Shown here in pieces: positions 1-9,600 of a stretch of 20,657 bases of DNA. The translations under genes and the position numbers were made by a program. Origin of the DNA: a virus; the IMG/VR virus record IMGVR_UViG_3300031801_000036, positions 1-20,657 of that record; one strand, given 5' to 3'. The notes below the pieces were generated by a model, which saw only the letters and a list, made by a program, of their open reading frames with translations, was not told the DNA's origin and ran no database searches. Numbering within the stretch: the stretch's first letter is position 1; each line of letters begins with the position of its first letter.

Positions 1-98
1 ATGCGCCCACAACGAGTATTTGTAGCGTGCTTACCAACGCGTCTGGAGTCGTTGACGTTTCCGATGGCACTGCCATCTCAGAGACTGATTCCGACTAA
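1..98 (+). CDS. C-terminal end of an upstream virion gene (probably major capsid protein), partial
   Basis: The third frame is open from the window edge to a TAA at 96-98 and reads as the last 31 residues of a protein, rich in Ser, Thr, Val and Asp (it ends VSDGTAISETDSD). That composition suits the end of a phage structural protein. The gene lies directly upstream of a hairpin terminator and the tail tubular A gene, which is where T7-like phages have the capsid gene (gene 10). The capsid assignment is inferred from position only; a head decoration protein would fit equally well. The first frame is also open to 109-111 but reads as an arginine- and proline-rich shadow. Confidence 0.55.
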   Translation, partial: APTTSICSVLTNASGVVDVSDGTAISETDSD

Positions 99-114
99 GC
101 AGTTCTGTACATGA

Positions 115-131
115 TCCAGCCAAAAACTGGA
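115..131 (+). other. Small inverted repeat in the intergenic region
   Basis: TCCAG at 115-119 pairs with CTGGA at 127-131 across a 7-base loop rich in A. It is too short to be a terminator by itself. It may be a processing or regulatory hairpin in the 5' part of the capsid-to-tail intergenic gap, or it may be chance. No recognisable promoter was seen between 99 and 191. Confidence 0.25.
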
Positions 132-150
132 GAGTGTCACCTGGGGAGAT

Positions 151-178
151 GTGGGGGCGTTCGCGCCCCCACTCTTTT
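151..178 (+). terminator. Rho-independent terminator with UUCG tetraloop
   Basis: A perfect 9-bp stem, GTGGGGGCG (151-159) against CGCCCCCAC (164-172), closes on a TTCG loop (160-163) and is followed by TCTTTT (173-178). AGA just upstream can extend pairing to the TCT around a bulged T. This is a textbook intrinsic terminator. It lies between the probable capsid gene and the tail tubular A gene, the same place as the T-phi terminator of T7 between genes 10 and 11. There it lowers, but does not abolish, transcription into the tail genes, so capsid protein is made in excess. The role is inferred by that analogy. Confidence 0.85.
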
Positions 179-191
179 CACGAGGTAGGAA

Positions 192-743
192 ATGGCTACC
201 GATATTTCTTTATGTTCAAACGCCTTGCTACTGATAGGGCATGGCACGATATCCAGCTTTACCGAGGGCGGTGCCGGGGCAACCGTAGCGGCGAATCTCT
301 ACACCAGCAGTTATGAATCCTGTTTAACGATGCACCGCTGGCGCTTTGCCAGTGCGAAGTCGCAATTAGCACGACTGACGGCAACGCCGTTAAATGAATG
401 GACGTATGCGTATTCACTGCCGTCCGGTTATCTCCTAGGCATTAAGGTATACCCCGATGTTGAGTATGAGATATACGAGGACAAGTTATATGCACACGCG
501 AATACCGTCGCACTTGATTACATCTTTAAGCCCGACGAATCCCGGCTGCCCGCGTACTTTGTCAAGATGATGGAGTACAACCTGGCGTCCCAGTTTTCTG
601 TACCAGTGACCAGCAACAAGTCAACCGGTGAACTTTATGCGGCAATGTACGAGGCGCAATTAAGACGGTCAAAATTTCTCGATTCACAATCGCGCCCAAC
701 GAGCAGTATTATTGATTCTCCATTTACCGAGGTTAGGCAGTAG
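192..743 (+). CDS. Tail tubular protein A (T7 gp11-like adaptor)
   Basis: This 183-aa protein has the N-terminal pattern of the podovirus tail tubular A family: a short helix (DISLCSNALLLIG), then a Thr/Ala-rich turn and the segment YTSSYESCLTMHRWRFA. The length is close to T7 gp11 (about 196 aa). In T7 this protein forms the ring that joins the portal to the nozzle protein gp12. The ATG at 192 follows an AGGTAGGA ribosome binding site at 183-190 and is the first start after the terminator. The stop TAG shares one base with the GTG start of the next gene (TAGTG at 741-745), so translation of the pair is probably coupled. The gene pair TtpA-TtpB strongly supports the identification. Confidence 0.88.
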   Translation: MATDISLCSNALLLIGHGTISSFTEGGAGATVAANLYTSSYESCLTMHRWRFASAKSQLARLTATPLNEWTYAYSLPSGYLLGIKVYPDVEYEIYEDKLYAHANTVALDYIFKPDESRLPAYFVKMMEYNLASQFSVPVTSNKSTGELYAAMYEAQLRRSKFLDSQSRPTSSIIDSPFTEVRQ

Positions 744-2422
744 TGCCTCGGGTTCTAAACTTTCAGACGAATTTTGTTTCGGGGGTGTTAGACCCAAGGC
801 TGGCTGCGCGTACTGATATCAAACAGTATTACCAGGGCTGTGCAGAAGGCACTAACGTCCTGTCATTGCCGCAAGGCGGATTAAAGCGTCGCCCAGGCAT
901 GGCGTATCAGGCAACCCTGCCAGGTAAGTCGCGCATCTGTATGTTTGCGTTTAACGTCGAGCAAACGTATTTGATTTCATTCTCGAACAACAACATCGCA
1001 ATCTATAAAGACGGCGTTAAACAAGCGGACGTTACCTCGACCTACACCGAAGCACAGATATTCGATATTAACTGGACGCAATCAGCCGATACGATGATTA
1101 TCGTGCATGAGGATCATGCGCCCGCTAAGTTGGTGCGTGGTGCTTCACACACCTCCTGGACGTTATCGGCCATCACGCTAACAAACATTCCGACGTTTGA
1201 TTACGGGTCGGGTGCCGAGGCTGTGTGGAGTGCAACGAAAGGTTATCCTAAAACTGCCACATTCTTTGAGCAGCGGTTATGGTTTGGTGGATCGAAGAAT
1301 CGACCCCAAACAATGTGGGCATCGGTGATTGGTGATTTCTTTAATTTCAATGTAGGCACAGGTGCCGACGATGATGCGATTGATATTACGCTCGACACTG
1401 ACCAGGTAAACGCAATCAAAGCGGTATACGCCGGTCGTCATCTAACGGTATTCACTTCTGGTGCAGAGTTTTATATATCTGATTCACCGATCACCCCTGC
1501 GAAATCCGCTGTTAAACGACAAACGCAATACGGGTCGGGCAGTGTGCGCCCTATGAATATCGACGGCGCGATTCTATTTATTGAGCGATCTGGTAAGGCA
1601 GCGCGTGAGTTTCTGTGGACATACGAAGAAGAAGCATACACGGCTAATTCGTCGTCATTGATGGCGTCACATTTAATCAGCAGCCCGGTCGATATGGACG
1701 CCAGACGGGGCACTTCAACGGATGATGCTAACTATGTTTACCTCGTCAATAGCGATGGCACGATGGCGGTTTTTAACACTCTACGACATCAGGAAGTGGG
1801 AGGATGGACAAAGTGGAGCACCACGGGAACCATCGAGTCGGTCGCGGTTATTGTCGACGATGTTTACTTTTCCGTCTTACGCACCATTAACTCGGTTGCT
1901 GTCCGCTTTCTCGAGAAGGCGAACGAAAGCACATATACCGACGCCAACAAACTGCAAACCCTTGGTTCGCCAGGCACAGCAGTCTCGGGGCTTGCCCATC
2001 TCAACGGGGAATCCTGTCGAGTAAGAGCGGATGACGCGCTCATGGATGACGCAACGCCATCAGGCGGAGCGATTACCCTGGCGCGTAATGGAACAACGGT
2101 AGAGGTGGGGCTCGATTACGACATCATAGTTAAGACGATGCCGCTTAATTCGGATTTTCAAAACGGGCCGATACTGACCAGATATAAGCGTTTGGTGCGC
2201 GTAGTGACTGATCTTTATCAATCGCTTGGTGTGTATGTGAATGACATATACCTGGCCGATAGGGGTTTTGGCGAGGATGTTCTTGATGACACACCGCCAG
2301 GCTTTACCGGGATAAAGGAAACACATCTGCTGGGTTGGGATCGCCTGGCGCAAATCACTATCACTCAACAAGACCCGCAGCCGTTTACCTTGTTAGCGAT
2401 AGCGATTGAGGTGGAGGCTTAA
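743..2422 (+). CDS. Tail tubular protein B (T7 gp12-like nozzle)
   Basis: This 559-aa protein begins with the characteristic opening of the family (PRVLNFQTNFVSGVLDPRL), followed by DIKQYYQGCAEGTNVLSLPQGG and RRPGM, a block found in T7-like and marine podovirus nozzle proteins. In T7, six copies form the tapered tail tube below the gp11 ring. T7 gp12 is about 794 aa, so this is a shorter version. The remainder is beta-rich with repeated YxVNSDGT-like strands, consistent with a propeller-type fold. The start is GTG at 743, overlapping the previous stop by one base, with a GAGG motif at 729-732. An in-frame ATG far downstream would remove the conserved opening, so GTG is preferred. Confidence 0.9.
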   Translation: MPRVLNFQTNFVSGVLDPRLAARTDIKQYYQGCAEGTNVLSLPQGGLKRRPGMAYQATLPGKSRICMFAFNVEQTYLISFSNNNIAIYKDGVKQADVTSTYTEAQIFDINWTQSADTMIIVHEDHAPAKLVRGASHTSWTLSAITLTNIPTFDYGSGAEAVWSATKGYPKTATFFEQRLWFGGSKNRPQTMWASVIGDFFNFNVGTGADDDAIDITLDTDQVNAIKAVYAGRHLTVFTSGAEFYISDSPITPAKSAVKRQTQYGSGSVRPMNIDGAILFIERSGKAAREFLWTYEEEAYTANSSSLMASHLISSPVDMDARRGTSTDDANYVYLVNSDGTMAVFNTLRHQEVGGWTKWSTTGTIESVAVIVDDVYFSVLRTINSVAVRFLEKANESTYTDANKLQTLGSPGTAVSGLAHLNGESCRVRADDALMDDATPSGGAITLARNGTTVEVGLDYDIIVKTMPLNSDFQNGPILTRYKRLVRVVTDLYQSLGVYVNDIYLADRGFGEDVLDDTPPGFTGIKETHLLGWDRLAQITITQQDPQPFTLLAIAIEVEA

Positions 2423-2424
2423 TT

Positions 2425-3201
2425 ATGGGTGCTGCTGCTGGCCCGATGATGCAGTTGGGAATGGGTGTGGTATCGGCTGGGGTGTCTGCATCCTCTGGCA
2501 GTAAGGCCAAGGCCGGACTGTATGAACACGCGAGCCTGATCGAAGAATTCGGCGAAGTAGATGCAACGAATGTCGAAGAGTTTGGTGCGTTACAGGTTGC
2601 CTATCAGAAGTCCCAGGCGGGTTATAAACACGACTTCGCGATAAAGAGCTCCAGGCTCGAAGATAAAAAGGTCGATCTATTCGAGCAGGGTGTTAAAAAA
2701 GATATTCGCGATGAGAAACGCGCAGCGCGTGATCGAATGATGATGCGAACTAAAAGCATTCTCGACACACTCAGCACGCAAACGGCAGCTCGAAGTGCCC
2801 AGGGTATTGTGGCATTCGAAGGTAGCGCCTTACACATGCAGCGCGTTGATTTTCTCGAGTACGAGGCGGATAAAGCGATTGATCGAGGGGATACTGCCGA
2901 ACGTATCGTCGATCTCAAATTCTTTGGCGGTGAACGCGCGAAGCTGATGCGTGAACGTAATTCGCTATTGCGTGATATTGCTGGGGTTGAACTCGGCAGC
3001 GCGATGGCGTCGGCTGGCCTCACTGAAGATGCGTACGAAATGCAAGCCGGGAGTATGCGTCGATCTTATGCGCTCGAGGCGGGCTCTTACCGTATACAAG
3101 GACAATCCGCGCAGCGTCAGGGCTACATGAGCGGAATGAATTCATTGTTTAGTGGCATCAATCGTTATCAATCACTAGGCGGGACATTTGGGAATGGCTA
3201 A
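2425..3201 (+). CDS. Internal virion protein, gp14-like by position
   Basis: This 258-aa protein has a small-residue, Gly/Ala/Met-rich N-terminus (about residues 1-30), then a long charged, mostly helical region (about 40-185) and a Gly/Ser-rich C-terminus ending in GTFGNG. T7 gp14 (196 aa) is a similarly helical internal protein that is ejected first and forms a pore in the outer membrane. The position directly after tail tubular B and before very large core proteins matches gp14. No sequence motif proves the family, so the call rests on position, size and composition. The ATG begins two bases after the previous stop. Its TAA overlaps the next ATG (TAATG at 3199-3203). Confidence 0.6.
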   Translation: MGAAAGPMMQLGMGVVSAGVSASSGSKAKAGLYEHASLIEEFGEVDATNVEEFGALQVAYQKSQAGYKHDFAIKSSRLEDKKVDLFEQGVKKDIRDEKRAARDRMMMRTKSILDTLSTQTAARSAQGIVAFEGSALHMQRVDFLEYEADKAIDRGDTAERIVDLKFFGGERAKLMRERNSLLRDIAGVELGSAMASAGLTEDAYEMQAGSMRRSYALEAGSYRIQGQSAQRQGYMSGMNSLFSGINRYQSLGGTFGNG

Positions 3202-6200
3202 TGGTTGAACGTTACAAAAGCGACGCGCAATATAAGCCGGGGATGAATCCGTACCGTTACGCGGAAGGGATCACTACGCCCGCTGCACCCCAGTTAACGC
3301 CGCCACCGCCAGCACCTAATCTGCGACGACCGCGCACAACGCCAGGGCTTGCCAAGGCACAGGCAGCAAAGCAGGAAGGCTCGCAATTAACGCAGATGCT
3401 CGGTCAATGGTCGGATACGTTGTACGAGCAAGCGGCAGAAAAAATTGCAATCGAGGCCGAGGCTGAAGGGATCGAGGCGGGCAACCATACCGACGCAGAT
3501 GGGAACCTGATACCGCCAGAGCTTGATACGAACAATATCAACGTTCGCTCTAAAGCCTATTACAACGGGCAAGTGCTGGCCTATAGGAGCGCAACACAAA
3601 CCGACGTTATCACAACGATGGCGCGCCTGGAGCTCGAATCTCCAGAGGACGAGGATACTTATAGCCGTAACGTTGAGGCATATCGTTCGGGCATGACCGA
3701 CGGATTAACCGGCAAGCTCAAGCTGTGGGCTAATAACGAAATCAATACGCGGGCCGCACACGGATTGGTAAAGATTCGAGAGCGGGCGTTACAGAGTTCA
3801 CGCGAACAACAAAAGTCAGCGATTGTTGAAAATGCGAGAGTGTTAACCGAGGAGATAAACATAGACTCGTTTAATGGGGAAATGGAAGAGCAGTTTATCA
3901 AGCTCTCGCAACTCGAGAATATGTTGGATGAGGCGGTGTACAACCGATTACTAGATCAAGATGATGTTGATAAGGTGCTGTCCGAGTTAGAGGACGACAT
4001 GCTGGTTAATACATTAAAAGGCACGGTCGTTAGAACAATCACGAATGAGGGGCTACCGGCAGCAGAGGCGGCATTGCGGCGGTTTGAGGAAATGCCACCG
4101 GATCAGATTGGTATAGGCGTCCCTGTTGATAGAGATGGCAATTTCGACCCCGATGGAGAAGAAACCGGCGTTATGCACTTAACGCCCGCATTGCGTGAGC
4201 GATTGATTCGAGAAGCAAAAACCGAACTTAGCTCGGCACGCACACGGTTTAGTAAGGAGAAAGCACTCGCCAATGCAGAGCGGTCAGCGGTTAATGCACT
4301 GATTGCTAAAGAGTTAAGCAATATAGAAAACACAATTAAAAACGGAGAAGAACCGGTCAAGGCGAATATGGCCGCACTCGATAAAGCGACTCAAGAGAAC
4401 CCCAAACACCGCTCCCGTTTTACGAAGTGGAAAGAGATTCTCCAGAGGGTGCAGTATTGGAAGTCGCAGCCACTATTGAAGGTCGAGCAAAAGATTGCGT
4501 TGGCTAGAGCGCAAGATGAAGTAAGTGATATCTCAATGCGAACGCTCTTGATAATCGAGAAGATGTACAAGTCGCGCCAGGCGGAGACAACGGGAGATAA
4601 TCGCGCCGCCGTTGAACGTGTGGTTAACGAGATGAAGACGGCGGTGGCGTTGACGAGCCCCGGCAATACAGAGTTGAGGGTAGACCTCGAAAAACTTGAC
4701 GAGTTAGTTGGGGCAGTAAAAGGCACCTCGTTATATGAAAAGTTAGAAGACGAAAAGTATTATTACAAAACACTGAGCAAGATACTCGGCCTTTCAAAAG
4801 AGCAACGAGTAGCCATGATGGATCAGTGGGAAAAATCGAAAAAGTCAGACCCATACCGTGCAGAACTTTTCGCTCGCCTGGAGCCGCTACACAATGCACT
4901 GATAGCGGATAAGGAAACAGAGATAGCAGAGCAAGTTGGTCACATGAGAACTGCCCTGCTGTCGGATAAGAAAATCGACAAGAATGAATTACAGGCGCTT
5001 AAAGACGCTGCAAGACACACCAAATACGAAAAACCTCTCGCATTAGCACTTCAAAAATACGATGCACTCAACAGTTTTCAAATGATGCCAGTTGTCACCG
5101 ATGATGGCAGTCCGAATCAAAATGATTGGTTACTTGAACAAAGGGGTAAAACGTTTGGTGCGAGAGAGGCTGAAGTAATCGACCATCTTGCCGCCTTTCA
5201 CGATAAAGCACTAACCCGCATCAAAGCGGGCAAGGGTTTGGACGTTGCGATAGATATGGGCATATTAGATGAGCGTGATTTGCCCGCGCTGAACAGTGCG
5301 ATTGTAGGGAGCCGAGAGAACTTTAGCGCATTCCTCTCGCTGCGCGCGGATGCGGCGGCGAAAGCACAGGCGGGATTTGGGCCGCAAACAGTGGTAGGGC
5401 TAGAGGCGGATTTCGATCCAGAAGCAGAAACACGCATACCAGGGCGTAGGGGTGTTGGTTTTAATGTGCCCGCGTTAAGGCCCGCCGAGGTGGATTTATT
5501 AGTGGAGCAGATGACGGCCGCGAGCCCGGATGCCCAGGTGCAGATACTTGAGACACTGGTTGAGAATCTCGATACACAGGGAGCGATGCTGATTTTTGGG
5601 CAGTTCGATAAGAAGGGCGCGACCGTGTTGGCGATGGCGGGTTCGTTAATGACCGATGATGCTCCAGGTGTTGCGCGCGAAGTCGTGATAGGACGCACCA
5701 TGGTGAATGCACCATTCATGCCGGAAAACAAAAAACTGCGCTTGGAGATCATGCAAAAGTTAATGGGCGCAATGCCGGTCAGTACTAACTTAGAGTACGC
5801 ACAGTTAGATGCACTGACGGATACTATTGTCGCGAACATAGCATATAAGGCTGCTGTAAACATGAGCTCTACCGATTCATCGTATGATCCCACATCATTC
5901 AAGGACAATTATGAAACGACTTTAGATGCTGCGGTAGACGATGTCACGGGCGGAATCATTACGGTTCTTTGGGATGAATCGAGCGGGTGGGGTGATGCAG
6001 AATACAGGTTATTCGCGCCTCGACGCGGGTGGGATAGCGATGATTTTGTTCAAGCACGGCGAGCGATCACACCAGAGCATATTGTGGCGATGGGCGACCT
6101 CCACCCACATCACGACAAGGCGGCAGTATTAGCAGGGATTAGAGGCAGCATTGGGCTTGCAACTAACCAGGGTTCGGTTTATAAATTTGAGCCCGTCGGT

Positions 6201-6683
6201 GGATTGGGTGAACGCGGTAAGGGTTATTACTTAAAGCAGTCCGGTGCTGATGAGAAATATGTCGCTGGGAAAGACGGGAAGGCATTCGTGTTTCGATTCC
6301 CAGAGGGCAAGTATTGGCCGGATCGAACGCCGTCTGTTAAGAGCTTTTTCGGATTCAAAGATACTAAACCGTCTGCTACTGACCCCGGTGCTGGCATGGA
6401 GGAAGCGCTACCCGATGCGAAGCGTGATGAGTTAGCTCACGCGGCTGTCACTTCAATAATTGATGGCAAGGCTACGCTAGACATTATAGATGGGTTGCCT
6501 CAAAAAACTGCTGACGAGGTTGTTCGTCTTTTGGAGGAAAATTTAGAAGTAGCGGGAGAACACTTCAAACCATCAGGGGACGACGATAAAGGATCGACCC
6601 CATACCTTGACGAACTTGAAGATCGTTTGCGCGGAAAGAAGCTCGCCGAAGGCAAACCAATACTTGTGAAGAAGAAAAGGTAA
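3201..6683 (+). CDS. Large internal virion (core/ejection) protein, gp15-like by position
   Basis: This 1160-aa protein is predominantly charged and helical. It has a Pro-rich N-terminal arm (about residues 27-50, with a PPPPAP stretch), a long helical body rich in Glu, Lys and Ala, and a C-terminal part (about 890-1040) in which Gly- and aromatic-rich strands appear (GSVYKFEPVGG, then GKAFVFRFPEGKYW). T7 gp15 (747 aa) has a comparable layout, with helices and then a short strand segment near its end; it forms part of the periplasmic ejection channel. No lytic transglycosylase or other peptidase motif was found. The start ATG shares a base with the upstream stop and the stop shares a base with the next ATG (TAATG at 6681-6685), so it is coupled on both sides. 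Confidence 0.6.
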   Translation: MVERYKSDAQYKPGMNPYRYAEGITTPAAPQLTPPPPAPNLRRPRTTPGLAKAQAAKQEGSQLTQMLGQWSDTLYEQAAEKIAIEAEAEGIEAGNHTDADGNLIPPELDTNNINVRSKAYYNGQVLAYRSATQTDVITTMARLELESPEDEDTYSRNVEAYRSGMTDGLTGKLKLWANNEINTRAAHGLVKIRERALQSSREQQKSAIVENARVLTEEINIDSFNGEMEEQFIKLSQLENMLDEAVYNRLLDQDDVDKVLSELEDDMLVNTLKGTVVRTITNEGLPAAEAALRRFEEMPPDQIGIGVPVDRDGNFDPDGEETGVMHLTPALRERLIREAKTELSSARTRFSKEKALANAERSAVNALIAKELSNIENTIKNGEEPVKANMAALDKATQENPKHRSRFTKWKEILQRVQYWKSQPLLKVEQKIALARAQDEVSDISMRTLLIIEKMYKSRQAETTGDNRAAVERVVNEMKTAVALTSPGNTELRVDLEKLDELVGAVKGTSLYEKLEDEKYYYKTLSKILGLSKEQRVAMMDQWEKSKKSDPYRAELFARLEPLHNALIADKETEIAEQVGHMRTALLSDKKIDKNELQALKDAARHTKYEKPLALALQKYDALNSFQMMPVVTDDGSPNQNDWLLEQRGKTFGAREAEVIDHLAAFHDKALTRIKAGKGLDVAIDMGILDERDLPALNSAIVGSRENFSAFLSLRADAAAKAQAGFGPQTVVGLEADFDPEAETRIPGRRGVGFNVPALRPAEVDLLVEQMTAASPDAQVQILETLVENLDTQGAMLIFGQFDKKGATVLAMAGSLMTDDAPGVAREVVIGRTMVNAPFMPENKKLRLEIMQKLMGAMPVSTNLEYAQLDALTDTIVANIAYKAAVNMSSTDSSYDPTSFKDNYETTLDAAVDDVTGGIITVLWDESSGWGDAEYRLFAPRRGWDSDDFVQARRAITPEHIVAMGDLHPHHDKAAVLAGIRGSIGLATNQGSVYKFEPVGGLGERGKGYYLKQSGADEKYVAGKDGKAFVFRFPEGKYWPDRTPSVKSFFGFKDTKPSATDPGAGMEEALPDAKRDELAHAAVTSIIDGKATLDIIDGLPQKTADEVVRLLEENLEVAGEHFKPSGDDDKGSTPYLDELEDRLRGKKLAEGKPILVKKKR

Positions 6684-9600
6684 TGGTCGGTTTTTATGAG
6701 GAAGTGACAGACTATCGCCGACGGTTGGTGAATCGTAACGTTGTCAGCAGTCCAGAAGAAGCACAAGAAAGAGTCACGGGCGGTGATGTGTTCTCGGCGG
6801 TGCGTAAATCGTTCGCTACGGAAGACACGACAGGGGGTGTGCATCGGTTTACAGAGAAAGCAATTTACGACCAGATGGAGGCGATTGGAGAGGTCGATCC
6901 AGAGTTTAAGTATTACAACATCCCGTCATCTGGATCGATTCGGTCGAGTCAACTCGCCCATGCAACTGCTGGCATCCAAAACATAAATAAAGATAGTCCA
7001 AACGCGACTTGGTACAAATCTCAAAGCGAACGCATTAAGCAGCTAAACAAAGAACACGGCACGAACTTTCTAACCTGGGAAGAGCTCGAGCCAAAAACCA
7101 TTGCGGATATCAATTCGATGTTCAAGCGTGCCGAGCACGCAAAAGCCACAGCGTCGCCGCATGATGCGTTTTGGGGTGGGCTGGGTGGTGTGGCGGTGGG
7201 CGCACTGCAAGACCCCATAATAGCCGGTTCGATGTTTCTTTCCTGGCCGTTAACCGCAGCAAAGGCCGCGCATTTAGGTACTGCGGGCAAAATCTTTCAC
7301 GGAATGAAAACCGATGCAGCTATTTTCGGTGGCATCGAGGCTGCGATTATTCAACCTCATGTGTACTTTCAAAAGGATGCACTAGGCAGGGATTACACAA
7401 TAGGGCACGCTGCGATGGTCACGTTAATGGTGAGTGGCGGTGCGGCTGGGTTTCGCGGCATTCTCGAGGGTGCTGGCATGAGTGCCAAGGCGTTATATCG
7501 AACGTTACGCGACACACACACTAAAGAAGAAGCGGCGGCGGTGATTCGTGATACCGGTAATCAATTAAATGCCGCTGGAGAAACTAAAACCGCAGAGGTA
7601 ATGTGGCAATGGGCGGATGCGGTAGGGGAAACCCCGCGCGGTTGGGAAATAGGCCCAGACGGAACGATAACGATAACTGTGCGTCCTAGCGATGAGCTGC
7701 TACACGTTAGGAATCTCGATATTGCCTGGGATAATCTCGAGAGGGGTTTCGTTGAGCCATTCGAGGCGCCGACGGTTGCAATGCCGGTCAAGCCAGAGCA
7801 TCAACCGATACACCTGGGGGATGCCCCCGAGCCGGTGCGGGTCGATCCGAGAGAGATAAAGGTAGATGCGAAAACATTTCAATTCAAGGAAGGCGGCGAT
7901 GCGGCGGGAGTTACTGCCAGGCTAAAGGGCGTTAGTGAATGGGATGAAGTGTCTGCTGGAGTGATTATTGTTTTCGAGAATAAGGCGGGTGAGCGGTTTG
8001 TGGTTGATGGACACCAGCGCGTCGGCCTGGCTAATCGATTGATTGAAGAAGGTGCAGACCCGGACACCATTAGAATCGGCGCGCGAATCTATCGAGAGGT
8101 TGATGGGTACACCCAGCGCGAGGTGCGAATCCGCGCAGCCATTACGAACATTCAGCAGGACACCGGCAGCATTCTCGACGTTGCCAAGGTGATGCGTGAA
8201 ATGGGCGACCGGTACAACTCTGTGTTGCCACCCAACTCAGCCCTGGTGCGCGACGGTCGCAACATGGCGCGCCTTGACGATGATGCGTTTCAGTATGCAG
8301 CCAACGCACTCAAGCCAAAAGAGCATCGCCTGGCGGCAGTCGTCGGCGAGTTAATCCCGCAAGGGCCGGGACAGATAGCAGCCCTGCAAGCATTGGTAAG
8401 AAGTAAGCCCGCTAATCGCCTCCAGGCGCGAATGATTACAGAACAGATAAAGGTAGCGGGGTTTCAGCGCGTCGAAACACAAGACCTATTCGGCGGCATG
8501 ACGTTATCAGAAACATTGTTTAAGGAGCGCGCCCAGGTGCTCGAGAACTCGTTGCGTCTGCTTAAACAGAATCGATCATTACTTAGAACGGTACTCGACC
8601 GTGATGCGGAGTTAACCGGCCTCGGTAATCGAATGAACCGTGAAGCCAACCTAGAGAGGTTCGGAGAAGATGACACAGCAATCGAAGCCCTATCCAGACT
8701 CGCCAACACGAAAGGCCCAATCTCGGAAGCGCTCAACAAAGCGGCCCAAAGGATCAAAAACGGCGAAAACGTCGGACTTGTCACTCGGGCTTTTCTCGAG
8801 GGAAACGAATTTCGACTCGCTAGACGGGGAGGAGTTGTTAGCGATAGCGGAGGGGCTGCGGTTAGCCCTGGCGGACGCCCGCTCGAAACAACCCCAACCG
8901 CCGGTGATCGACCACCACTAAAGGATCAAGCGTTATACGACGACATCCGCGCGAAACTCGTGGAGGAGCGTCGGCAGCCAACTGATGCGGACTTGCCGCC
9001 AGAATTAGTTCCTGAAGTGGGGCGCCCGATTGCCTTGCAAACATTGCCCATTGCGGAGCAGAAATTAGTAGAAGCGGCGTTTAGGTCGTCACAGTACAAG
9101 GTTAAGACCATTCGCGGGTTGGTCGGTACTGACGACAAGATAGCAATAGCAAATCAGAACACGCTCGAGGGCGTCGCTGACGATATTGCTGCCGAGTTGG
9201 GTGTTGAGCACGTTCCACCACCGGCGCAAGAGGGAACAGGGTGGCGCCATAAAGAGCGCGACAGCATTGAGCGTAAGGTTAAGGATAAATTCGACGGTGA
9301 CTATTGGCAGGTAACCGACACGACGCGAACGTCGTTTGTGGTCGACACACCAGAACAAGCGGTGGCCATTATTGACGCATTAGGTAAGCGCCTGGCGCTA
9401 ATCGACGAAGGGTGGAATGTGCAGCCAGCACAAGGCTATTTAGACAACAAAATTCTAATTCGTCATTCAGACGGGCGAATCGCAGAGGTGCAAATTATTG
9501 GTCGTGAATTCTGGACGGCCAAATTCAAAGAAGGCGGCCACGATCTCTATTATCTGTGGAGAGAAACCTACGAGGTTGGCCCTGACGGTATAACAATAAT

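Noticed and set aside
1-111. Alternative first-frame ORF with ATG at base 1
   Set aside because: Its product is an unstructured Arg/Pro/Leu-rich string, while the third frame reads as a normal protein C-terminus ending just before the terminator.
5198-5908. Reverse-strand open frame of 236 codons
   Set aside because: It lies wholly inside the well-supported 1160-aa core gene, and its product is low-complexity Ser/Ala/Thr sequence typical of antisense shadows.
5960-6010. Possible transglycosylase-like ESS motif (DESSGWGD) in the 1160-aa protein
   Set aside because: The following conserved Gly/Gln/Tyr blocks of lytic transglycosylases are missing, so it was not called a hydrolase.
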